A program made the translations under genes and the position numbers. A stretch of 64,000 nucleotides of DNA from Mauremys mutica. Its lineage: Eukaryota; Chordata; Testudines; Geoemydidae. The notes below the pieces were generated by a model. It did no database searches. It saw only the letters and a list, made by a program, of their open reading frames with translations, and was not told the origin of the DNA. Below, piece by piece: positions 43,594 through 56,290 of this stretch (the stretch's first letter is position 1; every line of letters begins with the position of its first letter). The stretch lies in NCBI RefSeq assembly GCF_020497125.1, contig NC_059075.1:61523321-61587320 (forward strand), in the 5' to 3' direction.

Positions 43594-45310
43594 TCACAAA
43601 CACATACATTGACCTATGAGAGACATGGTTGGTGTATGTGCGGATGTGATTGTCTGCACTCTTCCCTGTGGTGGAGTTGTAGGTGGAGTGCAGTGGCCCT
43701 GGATGCCACGTGGAATATGGGGTGTATATGTAGGGAGGTCCCGGAATGCAGGTCTGTATGGGCTGCAGAGGGAGGTGAGCATGGGTCTATTGAACCTGAA
43801 GGTCAACAGAGTCCCCAGCATGTCTGTTTGCCACTTGAGAAGCGCTAGCATTTCCTGCTGCATGTGTCTCTCTTTTTCCTGTGCCTTTCTCCCCTCCGCT
43901 CCATCCCTGTCCATTCTGTCCACGAGGGTGATCCTCCAAGCCCTGTGCTCGGTATCCGAAGTGGCAGAGGCTTGCTGCATCTCTTGGAACATGTCATCCC
44001 GCATCCTCTTCCTTCTCCTCCTTATCTGGCTGAACTGCTCCGCTGGTGTGGGTGGAGAGACATGATACAATGCACAGAGGTACTATTGAAAGTATTTTCA
44101 CAAGATAAACGGAAACTTAGTATACTGAACTCACTCCTCTTGATCCACACGAGTTGCAAGCACTATATTCTCACTTCTCCTTGGGATTCATAGAGCACAG
44201 CAGCAGTCCCAGCCATGGTGAGTACAGCCTGGGGGTGGGGGATGGGAAGGGAGTGAGTTAGGACAAAAAGTGGGGGATAGCTCGTGGGCATAAGTATATC
44301 CATATAGGGCAAAGGGCAACTGAACTGAATACTGGCTCTGTTTTCCACAGGTGGACATGATTTTAGCTGATATCTCACTCCTGAGAGTAACAGAGGCAGG
44401 AAGGGAACAGCTCCTGAAGGAGTCTGGCTGCAGACCGGGTCCGTATGCTGCTAGCCTATGTGCAGCAGTGGTGCCTGCTGAAGTAATTGCTGAGTGGCAT
44501 GGGAAAGTGTCCTACCACGGCAGAAGAAGTAAGGCAGCCCTCTCCAGAAACTTTCAGCAGAGGATTGCACGCTACCTCCAGGAAAGTTTCCTTGAGACCT
44601 CCATGAAGGATTCACAGGTCATCTGGTGCACATTAACAAACTGATCTTCAGGCCCCCTGCTGCCCAACTGTACAGAGGAATGAGAAGCAGATAACAACTC
44701 TACCTCTACTGGTTGTTTCACTACCTCTTCTAGCATAAGTAAAAAAGAGTAAATAAACAGTTGTGTCCCTGCAATATTAAAGCAAACTGCATACTTACCA
44801 GAGGTTCCTTCCCCTGCATCAAGCTCGCCCATGCTGGACTATAGGGACTAGCTGAACTATCCAGGAGTCAAAAACAAGTCCTGGCTTGCTGCGCCACTGG
44901 ATTCCCCCTGTTGCTGATCCCCCACACTACTCCTCCTCCTCCTCCTTAAGGCTCCGACTCCTGCTCCCCTGAAGTATCCCTGGGGCTCTTGGGGGTAGGG
45001 GATGGCTACACTGAGGCTGGCATGCAGCTCTTTGTCTGCAGCTTTCCACCAGAATGACTGTTAGCCTCCCTTGCCTTCTGGTTTGCCTGCTGCAGCTCCT
45101 TGACTTTCACATGGCACTGCTGCAGCTCCCTCTTGTAGCCCTTCTCCTCCATGCCCCTCGCAATCTGTTTGTAGATATCATTGTTTCTACAGCTGGATCG
45201 GAGCTGTGCCTGCACAGCCTCTTCACCTCAGAGACCCAGGCGATCCACCTCCTTCTGTGTACTTCAGTCAGGAGTGTGTCTGCAGTGTGGAGCTGGCATA
45301 GTCAGCTGGG
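43594..45310 (-). pseudogene. Harbinger Myb/SANT-like DNA-binding protein gene
   Basis: Exon 1 on the minus strand (about 45310 to 44799) carries NNDIYKQIARGMEEKGYKRE and QQCHVKVKELQQANQKAREA, the second half of a Myb/SANT (Myb_DNA-bind_4) domain. It ends at a GTAAGT donor (44798-44793). Exon 2 (about 44060 to 43594) is open for some 150 codons and starts with a basic RRRRKRMRDDMFQEMQQ helix, then a heptad-like charged segment. The first exon has at least one stop or frame change, so the gene is probably dead. Known Harbinger partners of this kind take the transposase to the nucleus and to the element ends. Confidence 0.75.
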
Positions 45311-45393
45311 TAGTTGCTAGGAGAGCTCTCTACTCTGACCAAAGAGGAAAGAGAATTTCAAAAATTATCAAGGCCTCTGAGGGGAGGGGCGTT

Positions 45394-46360
45394 GTGACAG
45401 GTTATACCATTTTGTTCATCCCTTTTACAGGACTATGATACCTCACAAGGCATATTTTGTACAAAATATATCATTGGAAAACTCATAATTTGCTGAACAT
45501 TATTGTCCTGTTTAAATATGTGTAGCAACACTGTGTATGAAGCTATAAGATTCTACTGTATGATTTTTACGGAAATATGCTGTAATTTCAGGTAACACCC
45601 ACAAACTGGTTTTTCAGAGACAAAGACACACTGGCCTCAGCCAGTGTTAAAGTCATCACCTGCTTTAGCAGCCATTTTCCAGCAGGGGGAAAGGTATAAA
45701 CAAGAAATTTACATTTCATCACAGAGATGATGCAAATCTCATGTCCAAAACAAACTGCTTGCTGCCTGCACCCCAGCTGGGGGTAATCCTCACAGAGGGG
45801 AAGGTGGTAGAAAAATGAGCCACAGTGGCCTTCACGTCACCTCTCCTTCTCCTTCCATCCCTCTCTTCTGAAGACATCAAGGAATACCTGAAGGACGCTG
45901 AATTAAGGGGGAAGGGTCTCAGGCTGAAATTTACCGCCGCTTATGTTGAGACAAACCTTTTGCTTTTAAGTTCATTTAGCTAGCTAAATGTAGATATTTT
46001 TACTTACTTTGTAACCAATTCTGACTTTTATGCATCATGACTTGTAATCATTTAAAATCTTTCTGTACTTAATAAACTTGTTTTACTGTTTTATCTTAAC
46101 CAGTGTGTTTGGATTAAAGTGTATAGGAAACTCTATTTGGGACAATAAGGCTGATGCATTATCATTTTCTTTTGAAGAAATGAGGGACTTTGTATGAGCT
46201 TGTACTGCACAGTGAGCGGCATGGGCAGTACCAGACTCACATTTGTGGTGGAATGTCTGGGACTAGAGAACTTGCTGGCATTGCCTGGCAGTTTAATTCA
46301 TGAGGCTAGCTAGTAGCACTCAATATTGTGCAGCTGGGAGCAAGTTACATGTTGGAGACT
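45394..46360 (+). mobile_element. LTR-like insertion with uncertain ends
   Basis: Roughly 970 bp starting (T)GTGACAGGTTATACC contain a strong AATAAA (near 46069) and interrupt the Harbinger. The same 5 bases GCGTT stand at 45389-45393 and 46361-46365. The right end is GGAGACT, not the usual CA, so the assignment is tentative. Confidence 0.45.
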
Positions 46361-47043
46361 GCGTTATCTGGCCAGGAGTGGCTGATCTCATAGTAAAGCA
46401 GTGTAGAAGGCTCCCTTTGTTGGAGACCTGGGGACACAGCTGTTCAATGGTCCAGATTGTATCCTGGGGAATGTCACAGGCATATACCAGTGTACTTGGC
46501 CCCTTGGCAGCAGAGTTCCAAAAGGTGACCAGAACGGTCATGGTGGGGCATTATGGGACACTACCTGGAGGCCATTAAAGTCGATGTAAGTAATGTAGCG
46601 TCTACACTGACACTGTGTTGCCCTAACTACATCGACCTAAGCACAACGCCTTTGCGGAGATGGAGTTATTAAGTCGGAGTAATGGGCAAGTTACATTGGC
46701 AGGAGTGACATTTTAGTGTAGATGCTTACAGAGTTAGGCCGATGTAAGATGCCTTGAGTTGACCTGATTCTGTGTTGTAGACCAGCCCTCAGAAACAGAG
46801 TACCCACTGTCTAGCTCGACTGACACTGGGAATCCTCTGGAATACAGTAATAGGCTGTTAAATGAATTAGAATACAGCCATGGCTGAAGCTGCTCCCTGA
46901 AAAGTTCCTCAGAGTGGTCTTCACTCAGGCCCTGATCTAAAGACAACTGAAGTCAATGGGAGACATTCCACTAGCTTCAGTGGACACCCATAAAGCCTAT
47001 TTCACAAAGTGAGACTCCCTATGCTTGACTGAGAGATCACTAA

Positions 47044-48047
47044 GGGTATGGCTACACTTGCAAGTTGCAGCGCTGGTGGAGGCTTTCCAGCGCTGCAATT
47101 AGTAAGTGTCCACACCTGCAGGGCACATCCAGTGCTGCAACTCCCTGGCTGCAGCGCTGGCCGTACACCTGGCTCAGCATGGGGAATAAGGATTGCAGCG
47201 CTGGTGATCCAGCGCTGGTCATCAAGTGTGGCCACACACCAGCGCTGTTATTGGCCTCCAGGGTATAAGGATGTATCCCAGAATGCTTTTAACTAAATTA
47301 CTCCCTTTGTTTTGTTATGCAGCCTCTCTTTGTTTTGTTGTGAACTCCCGTTGCTACCGGAGCTGCTTATGCTGTGATAAATCTGTATCCTCCTCCTTCC
47401 TGCGTGATTCACAGGGGTTGAGTGTTTGCTTTTTGCTTGACCAGCAGCGAGAAAGCTAGTTGGCAGCTGCTTATCTGGTCTGCACGCTTTTGCAGTTAAA
47501 GAATAAGGGGTTGGGTTTTGTTGTCAACTCCGTGCACCAGGCTCTGTGCACCCAGAGCTGCTTCAAACGCAGATCCTGTTTGCTGTCATCAATCTGTAAC
47601 TACTGTCAACAATGAAATGAGATAACCCCCTGCCTGTCTCATTCACAGGGATTGAGTGTTTGCTTTGCTTGAGAGAAACGGGGGGAGCGGGCAGAGGGGG
47701 GAAAGGGAGTATGTTGGATGCAGGCTGTTTGCAGTTAACAGTAAGGGGGTGGGAAAATTTTCTGATTTTGCACAGTGTCGGTTCCAAAAATCCACTCTCT
47801 CTCTCCCCCCGGTCCCTGTCACACTGCCCCACACCCTCCTCTTTTGAAAAGCACGTTGCTGCCACTTGAATGCTGGGATAGCTGCCCATAATTCATCACT
47901 CCCAACAGCGCTGCAAATGCTGCAAATGTGGCCACACTGCAGCGCTGGTAGCTGTGAGTGTGGCCACACACCAGCGCTGGCCCTGCACAGCTGGACGACC
48001 AGTGCTGCAACTACCAGCACTGCAGTTTTGTAAGTGTAGCCATACCC
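47044..48047. mobile_element. 1004-bp Harbinger-type non-autonomous element
   Basis: Starts GGGTATGGCTACACTTGC and ends AAGTGTAGCCATACCC, perfect inverted repeats over the first 16 bp, flanked by the 3-bp duplication TAA (47041-47043 and 48048-48050). Many CAGCGCTGG boxes follow inside each end. The middle holds two diverged copies of a roughly 200-bp unit (near 47320-47480 and 47520-47690). No transposase. Confidence 0.9.
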
Positions 48048-48348
48048 TAAGTGGTTGCAATCAAAGCCGCAGTGTGCAGGAGTTGTACCATTTCATTTTG
48101 ATGTCACTGTTAGAATCTAACAAAATTTATTTGTAAATGTACACCCACATTTCATCCTTCTTGAAGGGGTCTTTTTCATGTCTTGTTCCTTTTAATTGTT
48201 ACAAAGAGTGAAATTATAATTTTTAAAATATTTTAAAAAAGGAGAATAACAAATGTTGGGGATTTTGGGGCCTGATTCAAAACCCATTGGGTCATTGAAA
48301 ACTCTCACATTGATTTCAGTGGTCTTTCAATCAGGTCCTTGTTGAATA

Positions 48349-48470
48349 TAGGGTGACCAGATACCAAGTGTGAAAAATCCAGACGGGGTGGGGGGTAATA
48401 GGAGCCTATATAAGACAAAGCCCCAAATATTGGGACTGTCCCTATAAAATCAGGACAACTGGTGACCCTA
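48349..48470. mobile_element. 122-bp MITE (TAGGGTGACCAG family)
   Basis: Starts TAGGGTGACCAGATACC and ends CTGGTGACCCTA. The flank GTTGAATA stands at 48341-48348. Its second copy is split by the next element (GTT at 48471-48473, GAATA at 48694-48698), which fits an 8-bp duplication. Confidence 0.8.
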
Positions 48471-48473
48471 GTT

Positions 48474-48685
48474 CAGGGGTTCTCAAACTGCGAGTCGGAA
48501 CCCTTCAGTGGGTCACAAGGTTATTACATGGGGGGGTCGCAAGCTGTCAGCTTCCATCCCAAACCCAGCATTTTTAATGGTATTAATATATATATAAAAA
48601 AGTGTTTTAAATTTATAAGGGAGGGGTCACACTCAGAGGCTTGCTATGTGAAAGGGGTCACCAGTACAAAGTTTGAGAACCACTG
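48474..48685. mobile_element. 212-bp hAT element (CAGGGGTTCTCAAAC family)
   Basis: Starts CAGGGGTTCTCAAACTG and ends AGTTTGAGAACCACTG, flanked by CCCTAGTT (48466-48473) and CTCTAGTT (48686-48693), an 8-bp duplication with one change. It landed on the edge of the preceding MITE. Confidence 0.9.
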
Positions 48686-51600
48686 CTCTAGTTGAATAAG
48701 AAGTCAACAGGCTGCACAATGCAAGCATACTAGAACATGCAGTAAAGGAAAAGGTTAAAAGAGAGACCAAAGATTGCTGCTCATACATACTTTATCATTG
48801 CTAACTGTCTTAATGCAGCCAAGAATAAGACCTACAGACATCTGTAACAGGAAGGTATTATAGTGTATAGACTGTAGTGCACATAAATCACACAGGGATA
48901 CACATTCTTTTCTTTTGAGCTAAGTTCTTAAGCAAACAAAAAGCAAATTTGAACTAGAGGTGTGCAAAACTGTAAGTGGAGGCATTCTGTGTCCAGGCTT
49001 TGCTGGGTCCAGTGAAACGGTACAGGTATGTTAAACTTGCTCTCTCTCTTCTGCTCTTTGAATATATACAATTTAATGTGATTTTTGTTTTGCCTCCTGC
49101 AGGTTTTCTAAATAACTGAACAGTTTATTTGCTGTCACTTGTGTTTCAAAGATTAAGAGTTCTATTCTAGCCTTAGATTTTGTGATGGGAGAATGTGATA
49201 GGATTTTTAGAGGTTCCCACAGACTCAGGCATGATTTTGTAGATGTTACTTTTTTATCGATATTGACAAGCTACCATAATTACATTTAAAAGAAAAGCCC
49301 AAGCATATAATGTTATAGCTAGAAGTCCTCTGAACAGTTTGTATCCCCTCAAAATATAATCCATGGATATAAATGAAAAATAGATATAGGGAAAAGATGC
49401 GACTTCTATGTCTTTAGCATATAATTTTAAAAATAATTGGTAAGAGTTACATGGCAAGAAGAAATACTGCACTAAGATATATAGACTACTTCAAACTTCA
49501 TTGGATCCCACACTCTATAATTAATAATTTCTGTTTTTCTACATAATTTAAAAATATGCTCATGATTTTATCAACTTTTCCATTTTGTTCTCTAATCCAT
49601 AATTTGCTTCTCTACATGAAGACATGTAAGAAGACATAAAGAAAGCCTCTTATGGACAAAGCAGTCCTTTCCTTCCAGAGCCTTAAATATGGTTTTTAGC
49701 AACTGTAAGCTATTAGAAATCCATTTTTACATTAATGTAGGGACTCCTCTAATGCCTGAAAATGCAGGTGGAATGCAAACAGCTGCCTCCAAATGTTCTT
49801 TTCCACCAACTATTTTTTTATTATTGATGCTATTTAGACCTGGTGTGGGGACAGAGTTATGCTGAACAAGGATGAAGAGGCAGCAACAGAGAGGTTCCCC
49901 ACTACTCAGTGAAGAGCTGGGCTCAGTGGTGGAACCTCACAACACAGCATCACAGCAGTGGCAGTGAGTGGCCAGTAGTGATTACAGCAGCAGGGATAAT
50001 TGTGGCACAGGAGGCAAGCGGTGACAGTGGCAGAGCTAATAGGAGCAGTGAAGCAGTTGCAGAGGTGGTGGCGGCAGCTTGATGCCCCCCCTTCACGTGA
50101 ACACACCTCTGGAGTCTGGGTCTTTGTTCACCATGGACGACCAACTGTGAGTGGGGTGCCCTGGAGGGAAGGGGAGTGGTGTGTTAAAGGAACATTTGTT
50201 TGTCAGGCCTGGTCTACACTAGGACTTTAATTCGAATTTAGCAGCGTTAATTCGAACTAACCGCTCAACCGTCCACACCAGGAAGCCATTTAATTCGAAC
50301 TAGAGGGCTCTTTAGTTCGAATTTGGTACTCCACCCCGACAGGTGGAGTAACGCTAAATTCGACACGGCTAGCTCGAATTAGGCTAGGTGTGGATGCAAA
50401 TCGAACTTAGTAGCTCCGGGAGCTATCCCACAGTGCACCACTCTGTTGACGCTCTGGACAGCAGTCCGAGCTTGGATTCTCTGACCAGCCACACAGGAAA
50501 TGACCCGGGAAAATTTGAATTCATTTTCCTGTCTGGGCACTTTGAATCTGACGTCCTGGCTGGACATCGGGGCGAGCTCCGCAGCACCTGCAACGATGCA
50601 GAGCTCTCCAGCAGAGGAGTCCGGCCAATCCAAGAATAGAAAGAGGTCCCCAGCATGGACAGACCGGGAAGTCCTGGATCTGATCGGTGTGTGGGGCGAG
50701 GAGTCTGTGCTGTCGGAGCTGCGCTCCAGCAAGCGGAATGCAAAGACCTTCGAGAAGGTCTCCAAAGCCATGAGAGACAGAGGATACAGGCGGGATGCAA
50801 CGCAGCGCCGCGTGAAAATCAAGGACCCCAGACAAGGCTACCAAAAAATCAAAGTGGCAAACGGATGCTACGGAGCCTGCCACCACTGCCCCACCAGTGA
50901 CCGTGGACTCTGACGATGGGACAGTGTCGATGGCCAGTTCCTCGGTGATGTTCGCGGACGGGGAAGATGAGGAAGGGTTTGTGGAGGACGAGGCAGGCGA
51001 GAGCGCTTACAACGCTGGTTTCCCCGACAGCCAGGATCTATTCATCACCGTCACGGAGATCCCCTACCAGCCCTCCCCGGCCATGAACCCAGAGCCTGAA
51101 TCAGGGGAAGGAGCAGTCGGTAAGTGCTTTAACCATGTTAACTTTTATTCTTAATATAACAGGAATCTTAACTGTGTGAAAAGGAGGACTCTCTATATAT
51201 GGGGATAGAACAGAAATCATCCTTGGAGATCTCCACGAAGCTCTCCTTGCGTTAATCGAAAAGCATCAGCAGGAGGCTCCTGAGGAGAGCTGCCTTATTG
51301 GGTGCTCCGTGGTAGCACAGTTTTCCGCGCAAGGCTTTCATGAGGTACTCAGGGAGCACTGCCTCCCCGAGCACGGCTGCATCGGGCCCTGGTTCGTGCT
51401 AGCTTTCACGCAGCATGCGCTCTCTATCTCCTTCAGTGACCCTCCTCAGGGTGATTTCGCTCGGAGACTCCTGCATCTAATTAGGTTAATTACTGTAATT
51501 TTACGCCTGGTCCAAAGTATTTTTAAAAAATCTACGGACAGACGGCATAGCACAGACTCAGCACGCAGCTGCGTGACGAGCGTAACGGAAAGCCAAAGAA

Positions 51601-52979
51601 TATAATGGACGCTCATGGAGGGAGGGGGGAATGAGGACGCAAGGTATCCCACAGTTCCTGCTGTCTCCGAAAAGTATTTGCATTCTTGGATGAGCTCCAA
51701 ATGCTTCTAGGGTCAAACACAGTGTCTGCGGTGGGTCAGGGCATAGTTCGGCAATTTGCGCACACACCCCACCCACCACCAGAAGTGAAAACAATCCTCT
51801 GTTGACTCTTTTACATGTCACCCTCTCTTTACTGAATGCTGCAGATAGACGCGATGGTGCAGCACTCAACACCAACATCCTTGCTCCCCCCACGCTATGG
51901 ATGGCTGATGGTACAAAATGATGGAAATCCGTCCTCATCATCAGCCTATTGGCACATGGGGCAGTGCAAAAGGGCTGGTAACCATGCCGACTAGCATCAG
52001 TAAGGTCGATCAAGGGCGCCTGTCCCTAATTTTTGATGGCAGATGGTGCAATATGGCTGGTAACCGTCCTCATCATTGCAACAGGGGGCTGAGCTCCATC
52101 AGCCCCCACCCTTCATTGTAAATAAAAGATTCAATTGCCCCTGGACTAGCAGAGGGATGATGGGCTCCTTCATCCACACTCCTTAATGTCCTGCCTGGAC
52201 TATCATTGCAGCTGGAGGCTTCCTTCCACTCATTTCTCACAAACAAGTCACTGTGTCTTATTCCTGCATTCTTTATTACTTCATCACACAAGTGTTGGGA
52301 CAATGGTATGGTAGCCCAGGAAGGCTGGGGTAAGAACGGAATGAACAGGTGGTGTTGTTGCAGGAGCACCCCCTGTGAATAGCATACAGATCATAATTTC
52401 TGCAGGATCTGACACAGAGCAGCTGTGCTCTCTGGTTCTATGATACAGTGGTTATCTAGTACACTTGCCTATATTTTAGGCAGGACTGATTCTATTTTTA
52501 GATACCAAAAAGGAGGGATTGACTCAGGGAGTCATTCCCAATTTTGGCTTTTGCGCCCCTGGCTAAGAGCAGCCAGGGGCTCTTATGACAGCAGCAAATG
52601 GTACAAAAGGACTGGTAGCCATGATCATCTTAGTTCCAATTTATGGAAGGGTTTGGATGGTGCAATATGGCTGGTAACCATCTCTGCTGTCATGCAAAAG
52701 CAAAAGCATGCTGCTGTGTAGCGCTGCTGGCCCGCCTCTGTCAGCGGCATCTAGTACACATACGGTGACATACACAAAAGGCAAAACAGTGTCCATGGTT
52801 GCCACGCTATGGCGTATGCCAGGGCAATTCTGGGAAAACGGGCTTGAAATGATTGTCTGCCGTTGCTTTCCCGGAGGAAGGAATGACTGGCGACATTTAC
52901 CCAGAATCCACCGCGAAAATGATTTCTGCCCCAGCAGGCACAGGGGTCTCAACCCAGAATTCACAGAGACAGCCTAGAC

Positions 52980-54563
52980 CAGGGGTCTCAAACATGCGGC
53001 CCGCGGGCCGCATGCGGCCCGCGGAGCTCTTCCCTGCGGCCCGCGGAGCTCCCCAGGGGAGCTCCGCAGGGGCCCCCAAGAGAAAAGCGGAGGCTCCCGC
53101 CTCCGCCCCTCTCCTGGAGCCTCGGCGCATAGAGCGCCGAGTCTCCGTCCGAGCGCCTGAGCCCCGCCCCGATCCGAGCCGCGTGGGGAGGGGGCGGGGC
53201 TGGGAGCTCTGGGCTGAGCGCTGCGCTCGGCGTGGAGCTCCCAGCCCCGCCCCCTCACCACGCGGCTCTGAGCGGGACCGCCGGAGACGCGCTCGGGTAA
53301 GGGGGGGGGGGAAAGCGGGACCCGCCGGGGCCGGGCTGGGGGAGGGGCAGGGAAGCGCTCAGGGCTGGGGCAGAGGATTAGGGTGCGGGGGGATGAGGGG
53401 TTCATGATGTGGGGGCGCTCAGGGCTGGGGCAGAGGATTAGGGTGTGGGGGGATGAGGGCTCTGGCTGGGGCTGAGGATTAGGGTGCAGGGTCCTAGTGC
53501 CTGCCCTCCGCCAGTACTGGCAAGGCAGGCTTCCCTTACCCTGAGCCTCTCCAACCCCAAACCCTCAGCCCCAGCCAGAGCCCTCATTCCCCCGCACCCT
53601 AATCCTCAGCCCCAGCCCTGAGCACCCCCACATCATGAACCCCTCATCCCCTGCACCCTAATCCTCAGCCCCAGCCAGAGCCCTCATCCCCTGCACCCTA
53701 ATCTTCAGCCCCAGCCCTGAGCACCCCCACATCATGAACCCCTCATCCCCTGCACCCTAATCCTCAGCCCCAGCCCTGAGCACCTCCACAGCATGAACCC
53801 CTCATCCCCTGCACCCTAATCTTCAGCCCCAGCCCTGAGCGCCCCCACATCATGAACCCCTCATCCCCTGCACCCTAATCCTCAGCCCCAGCCAGAGCCC
53901 TCATCCCCCCACACCCTAATCCTCTGCCCCAGCCCTGAGCGCCCCCACATCATGAACCCCTCATCCCCCTGCACCCTAATCCTCTGCCCCAGCCCTGAGC
54001 GCCCCCACATCATGAACCCCTCATCCACAGCCCTCACCCCACACTCCAAACCTCTTCCCTAGCCCTGAGCCCCCTCGCATCATGAACCCCTCATCCACAG
54101 CCCTCACCCCACAGCCCAACCCTCTTCCCTAGCCCTGAGCCCCCTCCTGCATCATGTACCCCTCAGCCCCACAGCCCTCACCCCTGCACTCCCTCCTATC
54201 CCCAAACTCCGTCCCAAAGCCTGCACCCCCACCCCCTGCCGCAGCCTGGAGCCTGCATCGAGCACAGAGCCTGCATCCAGACCCCCTCCCCCACCCAAAC
54301 TCCCTCCCAGAGCCTTAGGCAGTAAATCTAAGTGCGTGTTTTGTCCTTTGAGTGAGGTGCATTACTGAGTGTATATATTTATTAAAACTACGCGCGCTTA
54401 GGGGAGGAGGTGGAGAAGAGACAGGGCAGGGGCGGGGCCTCATGGAAGGGGTGGATTGGGGGTGGGGCCAGGGGCAGCAAGGGGGCGTGTCAGTGATGCG
54501 GCCCTCGGGCCAATGCACTAGTCCTCATGCGGCCCTCGGGGTCATTTGAGTTTGAGACCCCTG
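52980..54563. mobile_element. 1584-bp hAT element (CAGGGGTCTCAAAC family)
   Basis: Starts CAGGGGTCTCAAACATG and ends AGTTTGAGACCCCTG, flanked by a perfect 8-bp duplication GCCTAGAC (52972-52979 and 54564-54571). It lies in the intron of the Harbinger Myb-like gene. The G/C-rich interior has an inverted repeat shared with the hAT at 15497 and a minisatellite. Confidence 0.95.
53345..54160. repeat. 59-bp minisatellite with an inverted arm
   Basis: Units of about 59 bp containing CCTAATCCTCAGCCCCAGCC and CATCATGAACCCCTCATC fill 53560-54160. The reverse complement of the unit occupies 53345-53490, so the two parts could form a long hairpin. Open frames across it are artefacts. Confidence 0.9.
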
Positions 54564-55879
54564 GCCTAGACTCAGTTAATTGTTCGCAAAAATGTATCTT
54601 TGCAAGGAATTCACTCCCTGTTTCCCATCTCACAGCTTCCACTGTCTCCAGACCTGCCACAGCATCCCCCTCGCAGAGGCTGGCAAAGATTAGGCGGCGA
54701 AAGAAAAAGACAAGGGACAAGATGTTCGAGGAACGTATGGGCTGCTACCTAGCAGAGGCGGACCAGCAGAGCCAGTGGAGGGAGACCGTCTCTCTGTGCC
54801 AGCGCTCACACAGCGAACGGGAGGAGAGGTGGCGTGAGGAAGACAAGCAGGCGACTGAAACAATGCTTGGACTAGTGAGGGAGCAAACGGACACGCTCAG
54901 GCGCCTTGTGGATGTTCTGCAGGACCGCAGGAGGACAGAGACACCCTGCAGTGTATCTGCAACCGCACTCCCCCGCCACAAAGTCCCATACCCCCCTCAC
55001 TGAAAATAATCAGGAGGAGGGGCGGCCGGGGACGTGAATACTGTCACTGCACCACAGCACAGTGCTCAAGTACCCAAAAGCTATCATACCCTACATTTGC
55101 CGAAGTCCTTCACTTCCAGACTCACAGTAGTCCCAATCCCAGTCCCATCCCCTAACTGTCTACTTAATTAATAAACATGCTTTGCTGTTAATTACTGTTT
55201 CCGTTATGTTTTTTCAAAGAAGACTGTGTTTGAATGGGGGGCGTGGGGAAGGGGGTGGTTAATTGCATAGGACAGTCACCTTTCCCAGGGTACAGACACG
55301 GGGGCAGGATCAGCAGCGGGTCACACACACGGTGCAGTCAGTAGGCACCCTGGTCGGTTTTTGGAGGTGGTTTCCAGGATCTGTGTGGGCGGGGGAGATG
55401 TGACTTTGCAGCGGGGGAGGGCGGTTACAGATCTTATACAGCGGTCCTTGTCCTGGACCGCTGAGTCACGCAGCTGAGGAATCTGTATCCGTCCTCCTCC
55501 ACCACAAGGTCACATATCCGCCCGCACACAGAATTCCATAAAGAGGGATGGCAGGCTCCGTTGAAAGAAGCCTTCCGGCACTGCGGACCGCTCTAGGAGC
55601 AGGAGCCTGTCATTCCTTGAGTTTAGAGGCGGTCTTTACATCACCGCACACCCTACCCAGCACAGCCTGCGTCCCAGTTTCAACCCTTTCACGAAAAGTC
55701 ATGAATAAAGAAACCTTTGTTAAGTAATAATGGGACATGTATTTTATTTTTACACGTGTGCTGGAAGTGGGGGTAATGGGGTGAACGGGGTATGTAACCG
55801 AAGAGGAGAGTCAACAGTCAGTGGGTAAAGAAACAGGGGCAGGTTCAGCTTCTCTGTAAAGAAACTGAACAGTCACAGG

Positions 55880-56290
55880 TCACGCTGCTCGCTGGTATTT
55901 GAAGAGTTCCTTGTCGCTGTCCCAGGCGCCTGTATAGGGCTTCATGAGCAAGTGCATTAGCGGGCAGGCTGGGTCCCCGAGGATGACTATAGGCATCTGC
56001 ACATCCACAACAGTTATTTCGTGGTCCGGGAAGAAACTACCTTCCTGCAGGCGTCTGAGCAGCCCACAGTTCCTGAAAACACACGCATCATGAACCTTGC
56101 CCGGCCACCCGACGTTGATGTTTGTAAAACGTCCCCTATGGTCCCCCAGTGCTTGCAGCACCATTGAAAAGTAGCCCAATTTCTCAGCAGCTGACTGTGG
56201 AAGACGTGGACGATAAAGTGCGAGGAGGAGAAAACGGCGATGATCGCAGCGGGCTCCGTGCTTGCAGTGCTGTGGCGTCCGCGCTGTCAC
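55880..56290 (-). pseudogene. Harbinger transposase fragment (DDE_Tnp_4)
   Basis: The open minus-strand frame has EKLGYFSMVLQALGDHRGRF, GWPGKVHDACVFRNCGLLRR and ILGDPACPLMHLLMKPY, the middle part of a HARBI1-like nuclease including the second catalytic Asp region. The helix-turn-helix and first Asp, and the final Glu block, are missing because of internal deletion. The start is not native. Confidence 0.8.

Larger units (their letters stand above)
40942..46788. mobile_element. PIF/Harbinger element 1, near complete, 5847 bp
   Basis: Ends GGGTAAGTCTACACTAC and, read in reverse, GGGCTGGTCTACAACAC are inverted repeats extending about 45 bp with mismatches. A 3-bp duplication TCA flanks the element (40939-40941 and 46789-46791). 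It carries a transposase gene on the + strand and a Myb/SANT-like gene on the minus strand, converging, as in known vertebrate Harbingers. Three later insertions sit inside: a Penelope-like tail in the transposase, a solo LTR between the genes, and an LTR-like unit near the right end. Confidence 0.85.
48140..49833 (+). repeat. Duplicated segment D2
   Basis: The left part matches D1' (13020-13560) inverted; the right part, from 48693, matches D1 (10430-11510) directly. Two small elements at 48349-48685 are absent from both. It joins E2 without the 530 bp that precede E1. Confidence 0.8.
50500..55003 (+). pseudogene. Harbinger Myb/SANT-like gene, two exons, one frameshift
   Basis: Exon 1 (to 51119) encodes a basic stretch, then PAWTDREVLDLIGVWGEESV and KAMRDRGYRRDATQRRVKIK, a Myb_DNA-bind_4 type fold, followed by an acidic segment (FADGEDEEGFVEDEAGE). 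A single-base shift between about 50855 and 50880 breaks it. It ends at GTAAGT (51120). Exon 2 starts at 54636 after a CAG acceptor; the split codon (G plus CT) is in phase. It encodes a basic helix (LAKIRRRKKKTRDKMFEE) and a charged coiled-coil-like tail to a stop at 55001. Apart from the shift it is well preserved, so the element is fairly young. Confidence 0.8.

Noticed and set aside
47044..48047. Regularly spaced CAGCGCTGG boxes as a CRISPR-like or satellite array.
   Set aside because: The boxes are subterminal repeats of a bounded TIR element with TAA duplications and irregular spacing.
52853..53407. A 184-codon open frame with Arg/Ala/Pro-rich sequence.
   Set aside because: It crosses the boundary of a hAT with perfect target duplications at 52972-52979 and consists of CpG-rich repeat sequence.
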